Of a DNA stretch of 64,000 nucleotides, positions 11,091 to 22,089 are shown piece after piece (positions within the stretch are counted from its first letter, which is position 1; each line of letters starts with the position of its first letter). The stretch is from Dittrichia graveolens (Eukaryota > Streptophyta > Magnoliopsida > Asterales > Asteraceae), in assembly GCA_038502395.1 (NCBI GenBank), contig JARJIL010000003.1, positions 39,691,001-39,755,000 on the forward strand, in the 5' to 3' direction. The position numbers were made by a program, and so were the translations under genes. Below the pieces are notes generated by a model. The model saw only the letters and a program-made list of their open reading frames with translations, made no database searches and had not been told where the DNA came from.

Positions 11091-11502
11091 TGCTTCTAAG
11101 ATCATCAGCTGAGCACCTACAAGCATCAGCTGAGGAATAATAGTTGAACAGTTGAGGCCTTCTCATATCCATTAAGTAAACCTTCCAACACAAGCCTTTG
11201 TTTTCTTTGATAAGCTTATCACCATTAATGATCAGCTGAGCATCCTTGATCAACTCATCATCTAGGTTGATTAGCTTACACTTCTTTCAAGTCTAAAAGT
11301 TGGTTAGCTGAGCATCTCTATGATCAGCTAAGCATCTTTATGATCAGCTGAGCATTTGTATGATCAGGTGAGCATCTATTATCAATTGGGTCCTTTCATT
11401 TGATCAACTGATCATCTTTCCTTAGGCTGAGTAAACCTACAGTTACAATTTCGTACAATTTGTAGCTGAGTCGTGAAATATGTTATATCAACTCACTATA
11501 TA

Positions 11503-13384
11503 TGTAACACCCGCAAAGCCGGGCTAGCCGTTAGCGGGTTAGCGGTACGTGATTTTGTGTTTAAATGTGTTTAATATAATTGTGTGTTTCAAATTAGAAG
11601 ATAATTTATCATGCATAATTAATTAAATCAATTAAAATAGACATTTATATATATATATATATATATTGTATGCAAGATATTTGTATGTAAGTATGTGTGT
11701 ACGTATGTATGTAGTTATGCATGAAATTAAAGAATAAATAAGTATGGATAAGTTAATCATGACACCTCATGCCTGTTTATTGGAAAGAGTATGTATACGT
11801 GTGTTATGAAGTTGAAATCTGCTCATTATTTTCAAAGTGAGAAAGGTGTAGTGTGTGTTTATTTCCTCTTGTTGAAGAAACCTCCTAAAGTTACAAACTT
11901 GAAGTTTCAAGGTGATGGATTTGTTGTTATAAATTCAAGAAGAAGGTTAGTTTATGATTACAGCATGTTTAGGATCATCTTGGAATGTTTTTTCTATTGA
12001 GTTCTATGTATACATGATGAAACACCATTAATAGAGCTTGAAGCTCAAAACTTGGTAAATGGGTTTTGTTTGTTTTGAAATTTTAATTGGATTTGAAAAG
12101 TTTATGATGTTTATATACATGTTTTATGAAGTTTGTATATGTTTTAGAAATGTTTTGGTTTGAATTTAGACCTGGATTTTGGAAAAATTATATGATAAGT
12201 CAGCTGAATGTTGAAGAAGATGATGTAGGTTTCGTCGCGACGCGACGCGTCCATTGGAGAGACGCGATGCATTCCTGTGAATCTGACATTTTTTATGAAA
12301 TCCGAAGTTCTAGAATCCGATAGTTAATTCCCACAATCCAAATCCGACACCTAAAATCTGATACCCAAGAATCCGACACTCATGAATCCGATCCTGAAAT
12401 CTGATTCTCAAAATCCGACAACTAGACACGACGCGACGCGTCGGATTGTTGGTCACGACGTGTCCAGAGTTTTTTAGGATATGTTTTTCTTTGTTGATTT
12501 CTTGATGTTGTATGTTATATATGTATTCATATATGAACCAAGTTTAGTATATAAGAGCAAATGAGATATGAATATATGTGGATAAATATATTTATGAATC
12601 CCAGACTGATTTTGTTGTTACTGTATTTTCAAAAAACACAAAGACTAAGTGATATAAGATAATAGAGTTTCGCGTTTGAGATCACGAGGTGAGTGGATGT
12701 TAACTCACGGATGGTAAAGATTATGGTTGATATGATTGATGTGATGCATGCGTATGTGATTGATAGACTGTTGAGTCTGATGTTTATTGATTGTGATTGT
12801 TGATTGATTATATTTGTTGCATGACTATTTGGCCGACACGCACTCTTTGGATGATATTGAGTTGCGTTTGAGAAGTCAGCTATACGTGGAATTGGGCTGG
12901 GCTCGTCTCTTGAATGCTTGAACAGTGTAGTCATACTGATGCATGCGTTGTGTCAGCGGGGAATTTCACTGTGCCAATTCAGCGGAGGGCTATCGGTAAA
13001 CCTTTGCTTTGGCCAGCATTGGTTGTAGGTTCTGCGCCGAACCGCCGGTCTTCTTGATTTTGTGGTTACATGCTTTTGTATCAATTGTTGATGTTTGCTT
13101 TTGTGATTAACTTCTTCTCACATAGCTTTGTGCTAATTCCCCTCAGTTGATTGTTATTGCAGGTTTGTGAGTGTTGTTTTTTGTAAAAGGAAAGCTCGAC
13201 CCTTCTCTGATATGTATTTTAAAAGGAAACGAGCCATATGTATTTAGTAACACCAAGAAAAATGTTATGTTGTTTGTGAACAAGTATTTTGATGATTGTA
13301 AATATTGTACTTTATGAAATCATGTTTGTTTAATGCTTCCGCAACGCGTTTTAACAAAATGGCTTAGCATTTTCTGGTGTTATA
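11503..13384 (+). mobile_element. Solo gypsy-type LTR, 1882 bp
   Basis: Begins TGTAACACCCGCAAAGCC and ends GGTGTTATA (one change from GGTGTTACA), with no primer-binding site or polypurine tract at either end, so it is a solo LTR. Flanks are ATATA (11498-11502) and GTATA (13385-13389), an imperfect 5-bp duplication. The middle (for example GATGGAGCTTGAAGCTC-like sequence near 12030) resembles LTR B1 at about 24800, so it is a relative of family B. It contains AATCCGAC and GACGCGACGCGTC words at 12232-12460. Confidence 0.8.
12232..12460 (+). repeat. AATCCGAC and GACGCGACGCG word array in solo LTR
   Basis: AATCCGACAC, AATCCGATC and ATCTGAT-type words lie between two blocks of ACGCGACGCG. Both word types recur in other LTR families in this window (31770-31880; 56975-57045). 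Confidence 0.75.
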
Positions 13385-14108
13385 GTATACTTTGTATTTA
13401 TTCTTAAGTCAAAGGCAGAACATGTGTTGTTCTTGTATGCCTTTAGATCTTTCTTTATAAAAGTTTAAAGCACCTTTGAGATCAAGTACAAGACAAAAGG
13501 GATTGATCTTATCCTCTAGAAAAGGAGAAATATACTTCAATGTTAAAAGATCTCAAGGGTTTGTTTCCACAACAAAGTATTGATAGCAAATCTGTAACAC
13601 CGCTTCTGTATTCAGTTGCTTTAATGTCAAAACAGGTTTCAGCAGCTGAAATTTTTCTTTTTAAAACAACCAAACAGTTATTTACATTAATAACTTGTCA
13701 AAACACGTTGGTGTTACCAAGTACAGGAACCGACCATAGTATCATATTACATTACAACATATATCTACAAGTGTTCCACCCACAAGGGGTAATACAATTC
13801 CCAAAAGTAACCCGCCTCGCAGGCCATCTAGTCCTTACCTGAAAAGGGAAACATAGTATCATTAGCTACACTTGATAGTGAGTACATAAAATCATAAGCA
13901 TCAATATAGTAAGAATACTCAAGACCAATATATATATAAAATATGATTTTATCAAAACGTGGACTTATTATTGTATGCATGCAATACTAGTCACACGACT
14001 CGTTTTGTTTTATTTAATAAATATACAAAACGGTAAAAGCCCTTTTTCAACACGTAAGTCTATGCCATCCCATTTTAAGACACTCGCTTGTTGCAACGAC
14101 ACTCACGT

Positions 14109-14413
14109 GGAGAGAGCATTAGCCAAATGCGTGGATTGTTTTTGTAACAACCGAGGTGTTTTTCCGCGAATTCCATGAACGTCTTGGGCCGGAAATTCAC
14201 CGTCTTGAAATAGGATGACTTAATCGGAATCTTATTACGGAGAGAGCATTAGCCAAACGTAAGGAAGCCCGAGGCATAGATGGGATCAAACATGTCAAAA
14301 TTGACAATCGTTGTCTAGGATCCCATAAAGATCTAGGAATTACATACGAGATGTAATTGGTAAACGTTACCTACCTTGTTGTTTTAACTTGATGGAGAGA
14401 GCATTAGCCAAAC
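14109..14413 (+). repeat. Three copies of GGAGAGAGCATTAGCCAAA in the copia K leader
   Basis: The 19-base word occurs at 14109-14127, 14239-14257 and 14394-14412, 130 and 155 bases apart, in otherwise unrelated sequence. A repeated leader motif could serve RNA packaging or dimerisation, but that is inference. Confidence 0.8.
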
Positions 14414-14536
14414 ATTCAAGGTTAAGTTCAACTTGGATCCTAGCCTTTAAAAAATAAAGAATTTAATAATTCTAAAGGGTATTAATTATTAAAGGATTAA
14501 ATATCGAAAATACTAAATTGAACTTTGATTTTGTAG

Positions 14537-15064
14537 ATGGCCCCTAACTCAACTACGCCCGTTAACAACTTATCTCTTCGTTCAATCTTAGAGAAAGAAA
14601 AACTCAATGGTACAAATTTGTTAGACTGGTATCATAACTTGAGAATCGTTCTTAAGCACGAAAAGAAATTGTACGTACTTGAGAATCCCGTCCATGAGGA
14701 ACCTTCATTGACTGCGGCCAAAGCCGTTAGGGATGCTTGGGTGAAGCATTCCGACGACTCGGTCGAAGTTGCATGCCTCATGCTTGCTACCATGTCTCCG
14801 GATCTTCAAAAGAACCTTGAGGAGCATGGAGCATATGAGATGCTTCGCCAGCTTAAGGAAATGTTCCAAAAGCAAGTGAAGCAAGAACGCTTTGAGGTCA
14901 CTCGAGCCTTCCATGCATGCAAGATGGAGGAAGGTCAATCCGTTAGCGACTATGTGCTAAAGATGAAAGGATACATTGACCAGCTTGCTAGGCTTGGATC
15001 TCCCATAACCAACGAGTTTGCACAGGATATGATCCTTAACTCGTTGACCAAAGCCTATGATTAA
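14537..15064 (+). CDS. Copia K gag (N-terminal part, ends at premature stop)
   Basis: Encodes 175 residues. After a short Ser/Thr-rich start comes EKLNGTNLLDWYHNLRIVLK, then residues about 60-170 with VACLMLATMSPDLQ and FHACKMEEGQSVSDYVLKMK, the pattern of the UBN2/gag-polypeptide domain of copia elements. Gag forms the particle that encloses the RNA. The frame stops at a TAA (15062-15064), but the pol frame starting at 15071 is in the same phase, so this is one gag-pol ORF with a single internal stop rather than two genes. The ATG was chosen because it is the first in frame and gives the usual gag opening. It lies alone inside LTR A2, with its own LTR only downstream. Confidence 0.85.
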   Translation: MAPNSTTPVNNLSLRSILEKEKLNGTNLLDWYHNLRIVLKHEKKLYVLENPVHEEPSLTAAKAVRDAWVKHSDDSVEVACLMLATMSPDLQKNLEEHGAYEMLRQLKEMFQKQVKQERFEVTRAFHACKMEEGQSVSDYVLKMKGYIDQLARLGSPITNEFAQDMILNSLTKAYD

Positions 15065-15070
15065 TTTGTC

Positions 15071-18000
15071 ATGAATTATAACATGAACAATTGGGAGAAA
15101 TCTGTCTCAGAGTTGCATGGGATGCTTAAAACTGCTGAGAGTAAGATTCCAAGCAAAACACCTCAAGTCTTGATGATTCAAGAAGGGAAAATCAAGAAGA
15201 AAAAGAAAAACAACTCAAAAGGGAAAGGCAAAGCGAAGGCAAAGGGAAAGGACAAAGGCAAGCAAGTTGCCAAGGCTCCTACACCCAAGACGGCGGGAAA
15301 GGTTCCCAAGAATGACCCGTGCTTTGAATGCGGGGTGGTAGGACATTGGAGGCGCAATTGTCCAACCTACCTTGCAGAGTTGAAAAAGAAGAAGGCTGGC
15401 GAGGCTAGCACTTCAGGTATATATATGATTGAAATGTATACTTTTTCCATTAATTCCTGGGTATTTGATACCGGTTGTGGAACTCACATTTGTAACAATG
15501 TGCAGGGGTTGAGTAAAAGTAAGCTACTGAAGCCAGGCGATTTGGATCTCCACGTGGGCAATGGAGCAAAAGTTGCTGTTGAAGCCCTTGGAACTTTTGA
15601 ATTATTATTACCAAATGGCCTGTACTTAATATTAAACAATTGTTGTTATGTACCTAGTTTAACTAGGAATATTATTTCAGTAGCTCGGTTAAGAGAATCT
15701 GGATTCACTTTTGGTTTCGTTGATGATGGCATTCGTGCCTTCAAAAACGACATTTTGTATTTTGAGGCTCGCCCTCTTAATGGAATATATGAAGTTAATC
15801 TTAAAATATCTCTTGATGATAATTCTATATATACCACTAGCACCAAACGACCTAAGCATGACTTAAGTCAAACATACCTATGGCATTGTCGACTTGGTCA
15901 TATAAACAAGAAACGCATTGCAAAACTTCAAAAGGATGGAATTTTAAAATCAAACGATTCTAGCTCATTTGAAGTTTGCGAATCATGTTTATTTGGGAAG
16001 ATGACTAAGGCTCCTTTCTCCGGTTCAAGTGAAAGAGCCAAAGATCTATTAGGAATCATACATACGGATGTATGCGGTCCTTTTAGATCAATGTCTAGGG
16101 ATGGTGATAGATACTTCGTTACATTCACCGATGATTATAGTGGATTTGGTTATGTTTATTTGATGAAACATAAACATGAAACATTTGAGATGTTCAAGCT
16201 GTTTCAAAACGAAGTACAAAATCAACTCAACAAAACAATCAAGGCCCTTCGTTCCGATCGAGGTGGTGAGTACTTAAGCCAAGAGTTTATGCATCATCTT
16301 AGTAATTGTGGGATTATCTCACAACTTACTCCTCCTAGAACACCACAACATAATGGTGTATCTGAAAGGAGGAACCGAACTCTACTAGATATGGTTCGGT
16401 CTATGATGAGCCGAAGTACTCTACCCTCGTCCTTTTGGAGTTATGCTTTATTAACTGTTGCGCGCATATTGAATATGGTTCCAACCAAGAAGGTAGATAA
16501 GACACCATATGAGATGTGGTATGGAAAGGTTCCAAACTTATCTTACTTGAAAGTCTGGGGTTGTGAGGCTCATGTACGACAAGAAGCTTTAAGCAAACTT
16601 GATCCTAGATCTATCAAATGTAATTTTGTGGGATATCCTAAAGATTCATTAGGATATTATTTCTACAACCCAGCTGAGAACAAAGTGTTTGTTTCTAGGC
16701 ATGCCACTTTCTTAGAAAAGGAGTTTCTTTCGAAAGAGGCAAGTGAGAGCAATGTAGACCTTGAAGAAATTCAAGAACCACAAAATACAAGTCAGGTTGA
16801 CACTAGCACTCAACAAACGGTTGTTGAACCTGAACAATTGGTTGTTCAAGAACCTACTGAAACACAAAGTGTTCGTAGATCTGGTAGACCTCGTCAAGAA
16901 CCCGAGAGATACGGATTTCTCGTGTCCAATGATGAGATTTTCTTGGTAGACTCTTCTGAGCCTACTAACTACCAAGATGCTATATCGGATCCGGAATCCG
17001 ATAAATGGCTTGATGCCATGAACACTGAGATGCAGTCCATGTATGAAAATCAAGTATGGGACTTGGTTGATCTTCCTCCCAATAGTAAGACTGTAGGGAG
17101 CAAGTGGGTCTTCAAGAAGAAGACAGACATGGATGGAAATGTACACACATTTAAGGCAAGGCTAGTGGCGAAAGGTTTCACTCAAACTCATGGTATTGAC
17201 TATGATGAAACTTTCTCTCCGGTAGCCATGATTAAATCTATTAGAATACTTATTGCCATAGCTGCATATTATGACTATGAGATATGGCAAATGGATGTCA
17301 AAACGGCTTTTCTAAATGGACACTTAAGTGAAGATGTCTATATGGTTCAGCCTGAAGGTTTTGTAGATCCTAAGTATCCTAATAAGGTGTGCAAGCTTAA
17401 AAGATCCATCTATGGACTAAAGCAAGCATCTCGAAGTTGGAATCTTCGATTTGATGAGAAAATAAAAGATTTTGGTTTTATCAAATCAGAAGATGAACCG
17501 TGTGTTTACAAGAAAACTAGTGGGAGCGCAGTAGCATTCCTTGTCTTGTATGTTGATGACATACTACTCATTGGAAACGACATCCCGACCTTGCAAGACA
17601 TCAAGTCTTGGCTCGGGAAGTGTTTCTCAATGAAAGACTTGGGAGAAGCTGCCTACATTCTTGGAATAAAGATCTATAGGGATAGATCTAGGCGTCTTAT
17701 TGGCCTAAGTCAAAGTGCATATATTGACAAAATCTTGAAACGATTCAAGATGGAGAATTCTAAGAGAGGATTCTTGCCAATGGCACAAGGCACGGTTTTG
17801 AGTAAAGCTCAAAGCCCTAGCACAAGAAAAGAGCTAGATAGAATGAGTGAGATCCCATATGCTTCTGCAATTGGATCCATCATGTATGCCATGCTATGCA
17901 CTAGGCCAGATGTCTCGTATGCTTTGAGCATGACGAGCAGATACCAGCAAAACCCAGGAGATAGCCATTGGATGGCAGTCAAGAACATTTTAAAATACTT

Positions 18001-18553
18001 GAGAAGAACCAAAGATATGTTCTTGATCTATGGGGGTTTGGAAGAAGATCTTTGTGTAAAGTGTTACACAGATGCTAGTTTCCAAACGGATCGAGATGAT
18101 TCTCGATCACAATCGGGCTATGTCTTCGTTATGAATGGAGGCGCGGTTGCTTGGAAAAGTTCTAAGCAAAGTGTAGTTGCACAATCCACTACAGAATCTG
18201 AATACATTGCTGCTTCTGAGGCTGGACAAGAAGCTGCATGGATGAAGAAGTTCATTGCTGACCTTGGGGTAGTAACAAGCATTCAAGACCCCATAGAGAT
18301 ATTTTGTGATAATGAAGGTGCTATTGCCCAGGCAAAAGAACCTAGATCACATCACAGCACCAAACACATCCTCAGGCGTTTCCACTACATACGGGATATA
18401 GTGGATAGAGGAGATGTGTGTATTCGCAAAGTTCATACAGATCAGAATCTTGCAGATCCTTTTACGAAACCTCTTGCCTCGACTAAGCATGAGTCTCATA
18501 CTAGGGCAATAGGTCTTCGCTTTGCAAGGGATTGGATTTCAATTGTAATTTAG
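15071..18553 (+). CDS. Copia K gag C-terminus and Pol: zinc knuckle, PR, IN, RT, RNase H
   Basis: 1160 residues without a break. In order: Lys-rich stretch (41-65); CCHC knuckle CFECGVVGHWRRNC (84-97); protease with FDTGCGTH (D133); the pre-integrase HC..H..C..C region (about 270-308); integrase with D333 (HTDVCGP), D396 (SDRGGEY) and E432 (GVSERRN), the last pair 35 apart; RT with D742 (MDVKTAFLNG) and YVDD (827-830); RNase H with YTDAS (999-1003), E1042 and D1080 (FCDNEGA). The IN-before-RT order defines Ty1/copia, and all catalytic residues are kept. It is in phase with gag upstream and separated from it by the one stop. With no 5' LTR it has no promoter of its own, so expression in the present place is doubtful. 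Confidence 0.93.
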   Translation: MNYNMNNWEKSVSELHGMLKTAESKIPSKTPQVLMIQEGKIKKKKKNNSKGKGKAKAKGKDKGKQVAKAPTPKTAGKVPKNDPCFECGVVGHWRRNCPTYLAELKKKKAGEASTSGIYMIEMYTFSINSWVFDTGCGTHICNNVQGLSKSKLLKPGDLDLHVGNGAKVAVEALGTFELLLPNGLYLILNNCCYVPSLTRNIISVARLRESGFTFGFVDDGIRAFKNDILYFEARPLNGIYEVNLKISLDDNSIYTTSTKRPKHDLSQTYLWHCRLGHINKKRIAKLQKDGILKSNDSSSFEVCESCLFGKMTKAPFSGSSERAKDLLGIIHTDVCGPFRSMSRDGDRYFVTFTDDYSGFGYVYLMKHKHETFEMFKLFQNEVQNQLNKTIKALRSDRGGEYLSQEFMHHLSNCGIISQLTPPRTPQHNGVSERRNRTLLDMVRSMMSRSTLPSSFWSYALLTVARILNMVPTKKVDKTPYEMWYGKVPNLSYLKVWGCEAHVRQEALSKLDPRSIKCNFVGYPKDSLGYYFYNPAENKVFVSRHATFLEKEFLSKEASESNVDLEEIQEPQNTSQVDTSTQQTVVEPEQLVVQEPTETQSVRRSGRPRQEPERYGFLVSNDEIFLVDSSEPTNYQDAISDPESDKWLDAMNTEMQSMYENQVWDLVDLPPNSKTVGSKWVFKKKTDMDGNVHTFKARLVAKGFTQTHGIDYDETFSPVAMIKSIRILIAIAAYYDYEIWQMDVKTAFLNGHLSEDVYMVQPEGFVDPKYPNKVCKLKRSIYGLKQASRSWNLRFDEKIKDFGFIKSEDEPCVYKKTSGSAVAFLVLYVDDILLIGNDIPTLQDIKSWLGKCFSMKDLGEAAYILGIKIYRDRSRRLIGLSQSAYIDKILKRFKMENSKRGFLPMAQGTVLSKAQSPSTRKELDRMSEIPYASAIGSIMYAMLCTRPDVSYALSMTSRYQQNPGDSHWMAVKNILKYLRRTKDMFLIYGGLEEDLCVKCYTDASFQTDRDDSRSQSGYVFVMNGGAVAWKSSKQSVVAQSTTESEYIAASEAGQEAAWMKKFIADLGVVTSIQDPIEIFCDNEGAIAQAKEPRSHHSTKHILRRFHYIRDIVDRGDVCIRKVHTDQNLADPFTKPLASTKHESHTRAIGLRFARDWISIVI

Positions 18554-19335
18554 TATTTGGATATTTTGGAACATTATGACAATATCTAATTTATCTGAAT
18601 GATGTATGGGATATGATCACTTCATTAATATATATTGTGTTCTTTATTAGCATGTTTAAATCCATGAATAATTCTTTATTCTAAAACGTCCATAGTCGGT
18701 TATAACTATGGGAATAGTTATGAATTAAGACTAATTTGAATAAGTTGGTTGACTTTCATTCGTGATGAAAGTAGGCAAAAGGGTTTGCAGCCAAATTCAC
18801 TAATGTTTGTTAGGGAACAAACATTGGACATGACCCGCTCTTAAGATCGCTTCATGGATCAGTGTCATAAGTAAATCTTGAGAAAAAGGTGGTATCTTTG
18901 TATCCTTAGACCTGAGACACATATTGGGACTCGAGTATGAGGAGTATCATGCTTTAATGTGGTTAAACGCTATCTTTAACCGGGTAGTTATAAAGGCCAT
19001 TATTAGGTATGATATGAGTCTTATAAGAGACGTATGTGGTCAAGATGGAATTTGTTTCTCTCATTTAATTGGGAGTATAATATCTCTGGGCCCTAAAACA
19101 AGTTGAACATTATATGAGAATTGATGACGATCCATGTCTCATGTTCAATGAGATGTTAAAACAAAGGGATAATTGATGACTTACCTATAACAACGATTTG
19201 TAGCTAGTGAGTTAATTTCGTTGGTGAAAGTGTTGATCAACACACTTTATTTATTATTAGGGGCAATGGGATGTTGCTAGACGTTCTTACCATTGTCTAT
19301 ATCGGCTTAAGTTGTAACTTGTGCAAGTGGGAGAT
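18554..19335 (+). other. Copia K 3' untranslated region with polypurine tract
   Basis: About 780 bp without a supported frame. It ends in the polypurine tract AAGTGGGAGA (19325-19334), the standard copia signal just before the LTR. Confidence 0.8.
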
Positions 19336-20462
19336 TGTTGGTTCTATGTGCACAAGACACAAATTAATACGATATTACTGATAATAAATAAACCCATAGG
19401 GTCACACATTTACAATCAATGGACACCAATTACATATTTGAATATGATTTAAATATGTTTCCAACTCATTATATATATATAAGTATATATGCATTGTTGC
19501 ATATTATTATTTATATGAAATAATAATATCACTCTTGTATATTGATACAAGATAATGCATATCAAATACATAGATATAAACATATGATTTTATATGTATG
19601 TATGTATATATATGCATAAATATATATTTGTTACATATAAATTGTTACTAATAACAAATTATATAAATGTATGTATATCCTTGTTACAAGTAAAGAGTTA
19701 CTAGTAACAATCAAGTATGTATATAAAATACATGTAGATGTATTTTATACATAGTATGGCACATCTAGTATATCTTTTATATATGTATTTATGAAGGAAA
19801 CTAGAAAATCCCTCATTAATTCAAATGGGGGCCATGTTGTGTATACTTGAAAGAAATCAACCAAGGCATGGACTAGATGTACAAGCATGGAAGGAAGGCA
19901 AGAGGGGACCCTCCCCCCTCACCTATTTTCGGCCGAAAATGGGAGCCAAAGGGGGCCTCCCTCTTGTTGCTTCACTTCTTGATCTTATTTAGTACATGCA
20001 TGGTTCTTTGTTCTAACTATTGCATGCTACCACCTTTAGGCTTCTTTTAGAAAATTTCTAAGTATTCTTGAAGCTTTGAAAACATCTCTACATTCTTGTA
20101 TTGGTGTTCTTCAAGTAAGTCAAGTGTGGTGCTACAATACATACATCTTGTTCAAGAAGAAGAACAAAGGTTGTTGCTTGCATTCTTGAATATCAAGGGT
20201 TGGAGAGACTAGCATCTTGGAGGTGTTGGACTCATTGATTTGTGGATACCTTGGAGGAAGTCTTCTCTTGGCTTCTCATATATCAACCACTTCATCAACG
20301 GTTTACTCACGCTACAAAGGTTGTAGTTCTAAACACCCTATGGTTGTTTTGTTTCTTAAGGCTTGCATATGGATCATTGGTGGGGAGTTTTAAAAGTTTA
20401 AAATTGTTGTTCATGCTTCCGTTGCTAAAATATATTTTGAAAAAACCGAACAAACCCCAACA
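19336..20462 (+). mobile_element. 3' LTR of copia K, 1127 bp
   Basis: Begins TGTTGGTTCTATGTGCAC after the polypurine tract and ends GAACAAACCCCAACA. Family-A LTR sequence resumes at 20463 (GTTAAGGCACGGTGG). It is AT-rich with many TATATA runs. The ORFs inside it are chance frames. Confidence 0.88.
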
Positions 20463-21014
20463 GTTAAGGCACGGTGGTTCTGTAGAACCTCGATCCGGGA
20501 TGCACCCCGAATCACCGTTAAATCTAGAAATGACCGAAGTCCTGTTAGGATCCAGCTAACCGGCTGACCTTAACCATGCGTCAGATAGTCTGCAGAGAGG
20601 TCACATACACATATACGTACATTTGATCCCACAGGGATCCATCATCTTACATATAGCATCATACAGTTATTCATATGACCATATCATCATGTATAAACTA
20701 AGTGGTTCCAAAGTAGACCCACTGGCATGCTCCTGATACATATTCTAACATCATATAAGTCATACATTTACCTCTTTGAGCATACCTGCAAAAGCAAGTT
20801 AGGCATACATATATGCATTCAAATAGTCACTTAGCAGGCAAGCCTTACTCTACCGAGTCTCATGGTCGTAGGCACTCACCTGAGCTGTTACTAGGCACAG
20901 GTACTCAACCTTGACTTCACAGATACAATAAGGTCACCTAGCATATCACGTTGACTTCAATCATTCACACGTGCATTCAAGACTTTACAAAACATCATTC
21001 AACTTTGGACATTA

Positions 21015-21440
21015 CACAAATCCGCCAAAACTGTCGGATTTGTGGGAAATCCGATGGTTCTGTCGGATTCATGAAATCCGACACATTCAACCATGAAATC
21101 CGATACTCTACATTCGGATTCCAACGCTTAGGAATTCCAACCATGCACACAAAATCCGACACTTGCGGATTCCGATACATAGAAGGAAATCCGATACTTC
21201 CATTGAAATCCGATACTTATCGGATTCTGACACTTAGAATCCGGAACTATGGAAATCCGATAGACTTGCGGATTCCATATTTAAAAGGACTACAAAACAT
21301 GAAATCCGACAGAGTTGCGGAATCCGACACTTCTATCAGATTCCGACAATTCCTTCGGTTTCCAATACATGTGGATTCCGACAACTTCATAGTTGCGGAA
21401 TCCGACAACTTCATCAACTGAAATTCCGATAGCATCATCT
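21015..21440. repeat. AATCCGAC word array in LTR A2
   Basis: AAATCCGACAC, AATCCGATAC and reverse words CGGATTC recur at 12-30-base spacing. The position corresponds to 1550-1795 in LTR A1, but the spacers and the number of words differ, so the block evolves faster than the rest of the LTR. The absence of stops in one frame here (a 156-residue ORF) is a by-product of the word composition. Confidence 0.8.
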
Positions 21441-22059
21441 AAGCATCTAAACAACTTCATTTTGGCTTGCTTTATGCCCAGAACATCATAGAACAACATA
21501 ACATCATCATCTAATCTTCATAAACACATGAAATCCCAACAAGAACACCATTCATGCAAAACCCACTTAGAAAGTGAGTTTCCATATTCATCAAGATGTT
21601 CTTGCATGGATTCATATTTCTTAGCATGTTACACACGATTCTAATCTTCTGAACATCTTAGAATTATGTTGCTAACCTTTGAAGATTAACAACCAACTCC
21701 TCTTTTCTTCTTTTCCAGAAATCCGATGGCAGCAAGAGATACCGAGACAGAAAGTGTGTTTGCGGTTTTGTATGTGTGTGTTTGCTATGTTTGACCAAAG
21801 TCAACTCAAACACACATATACTTTCTAATTACCAGAGGCGGTTGCCTCTTTCTTCACTATGGGTTTTCCTCTTTAATTAACTAGACACACACTTAACATA
21901 CATACATATTCAACATGCATGCATATGTACATACATATAAACACATAAATCACAAATACTCATTCATTTAATTCAACAAGTATACACATAATTCTTCTTA
22001 TTACAATAACTATGTATGTACGTACTAATTACAACTAGGCCCAAGTTGAGGATGTTACA

Positions 22060-22075
22060 AATCTACCCCCCTTAA
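22060..22075 (-). other. Polypurine tract of gypsy A2
   Basis: The minus strand reads TTAAGGGGGGTAGATT directly before the LTR start TGTAACATCC, the expected arrangement at the 3' end of a gypsy element. Confidence 0.85.
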
Positions 22076-22089
22076 GAAGATTCCGTCCT

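Larger units (their letters stand above)
9496..13592 (+). mobile_element. LTR C2 (copy of C1), split by three insertions
   Basis: The start matches LTR C1. Sequence alignable to C1 is found at 9496-9710, 10975-11502 and 13385-13592, where the block AGGCAGAACATGTGTTGTTC corresponds to 5459-5478. The intervals hold a Mutator-like element and a solo LTR, and the copy is cut off at 13593 by gypsy A2. The C1 position corresponding to this cut is about 5640. Confidence 0.8.
13945..20462 (+). mobile_element. Copia K, nearly intact internal region and 3' LTR, no 5' LTR
   Basis: It has a leader (about 13945-14536), gag-pol (14537-18553), a 3' untranslated region, a polypurine tract and a 1127-bp 3' LTR. 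The 5' LTR and primer-binding site cannot be found: the sequence passes from family-A LTR directly into leader near 13940. The loss of about 210 bp of the host LTR at the same point argues for one deletion across the 5' boundary. The left limit is approximate. Confidence 0.8.
13593..22059 (-). mobile_element. 3' LTR of gypsy A2, split by copia K
   Basis: The left part (13593 to about 13940) and right part (20463-22059) align with LTR A1: TGTAACACCGCTTC at one end, CTAGGCCCAAGTTGAGGATGTTACA at the other. About 210 bp of LTR (A1 positions about 730-939) are missing at the copia K junction. On the minus strand it follows the A2 polypurine tract (22060-22075). The right part holds an AATCCGAC array. 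Confidence 0.85.

Noticed and set aside
20951..21421. 156-residue ORF on the plus strand
   Set aside because: It lies wholly in LTR A2 over the AATCCGAC array. Word composition avoids stops in one frame; no domain, and LTR A1 lacks a matching frame.
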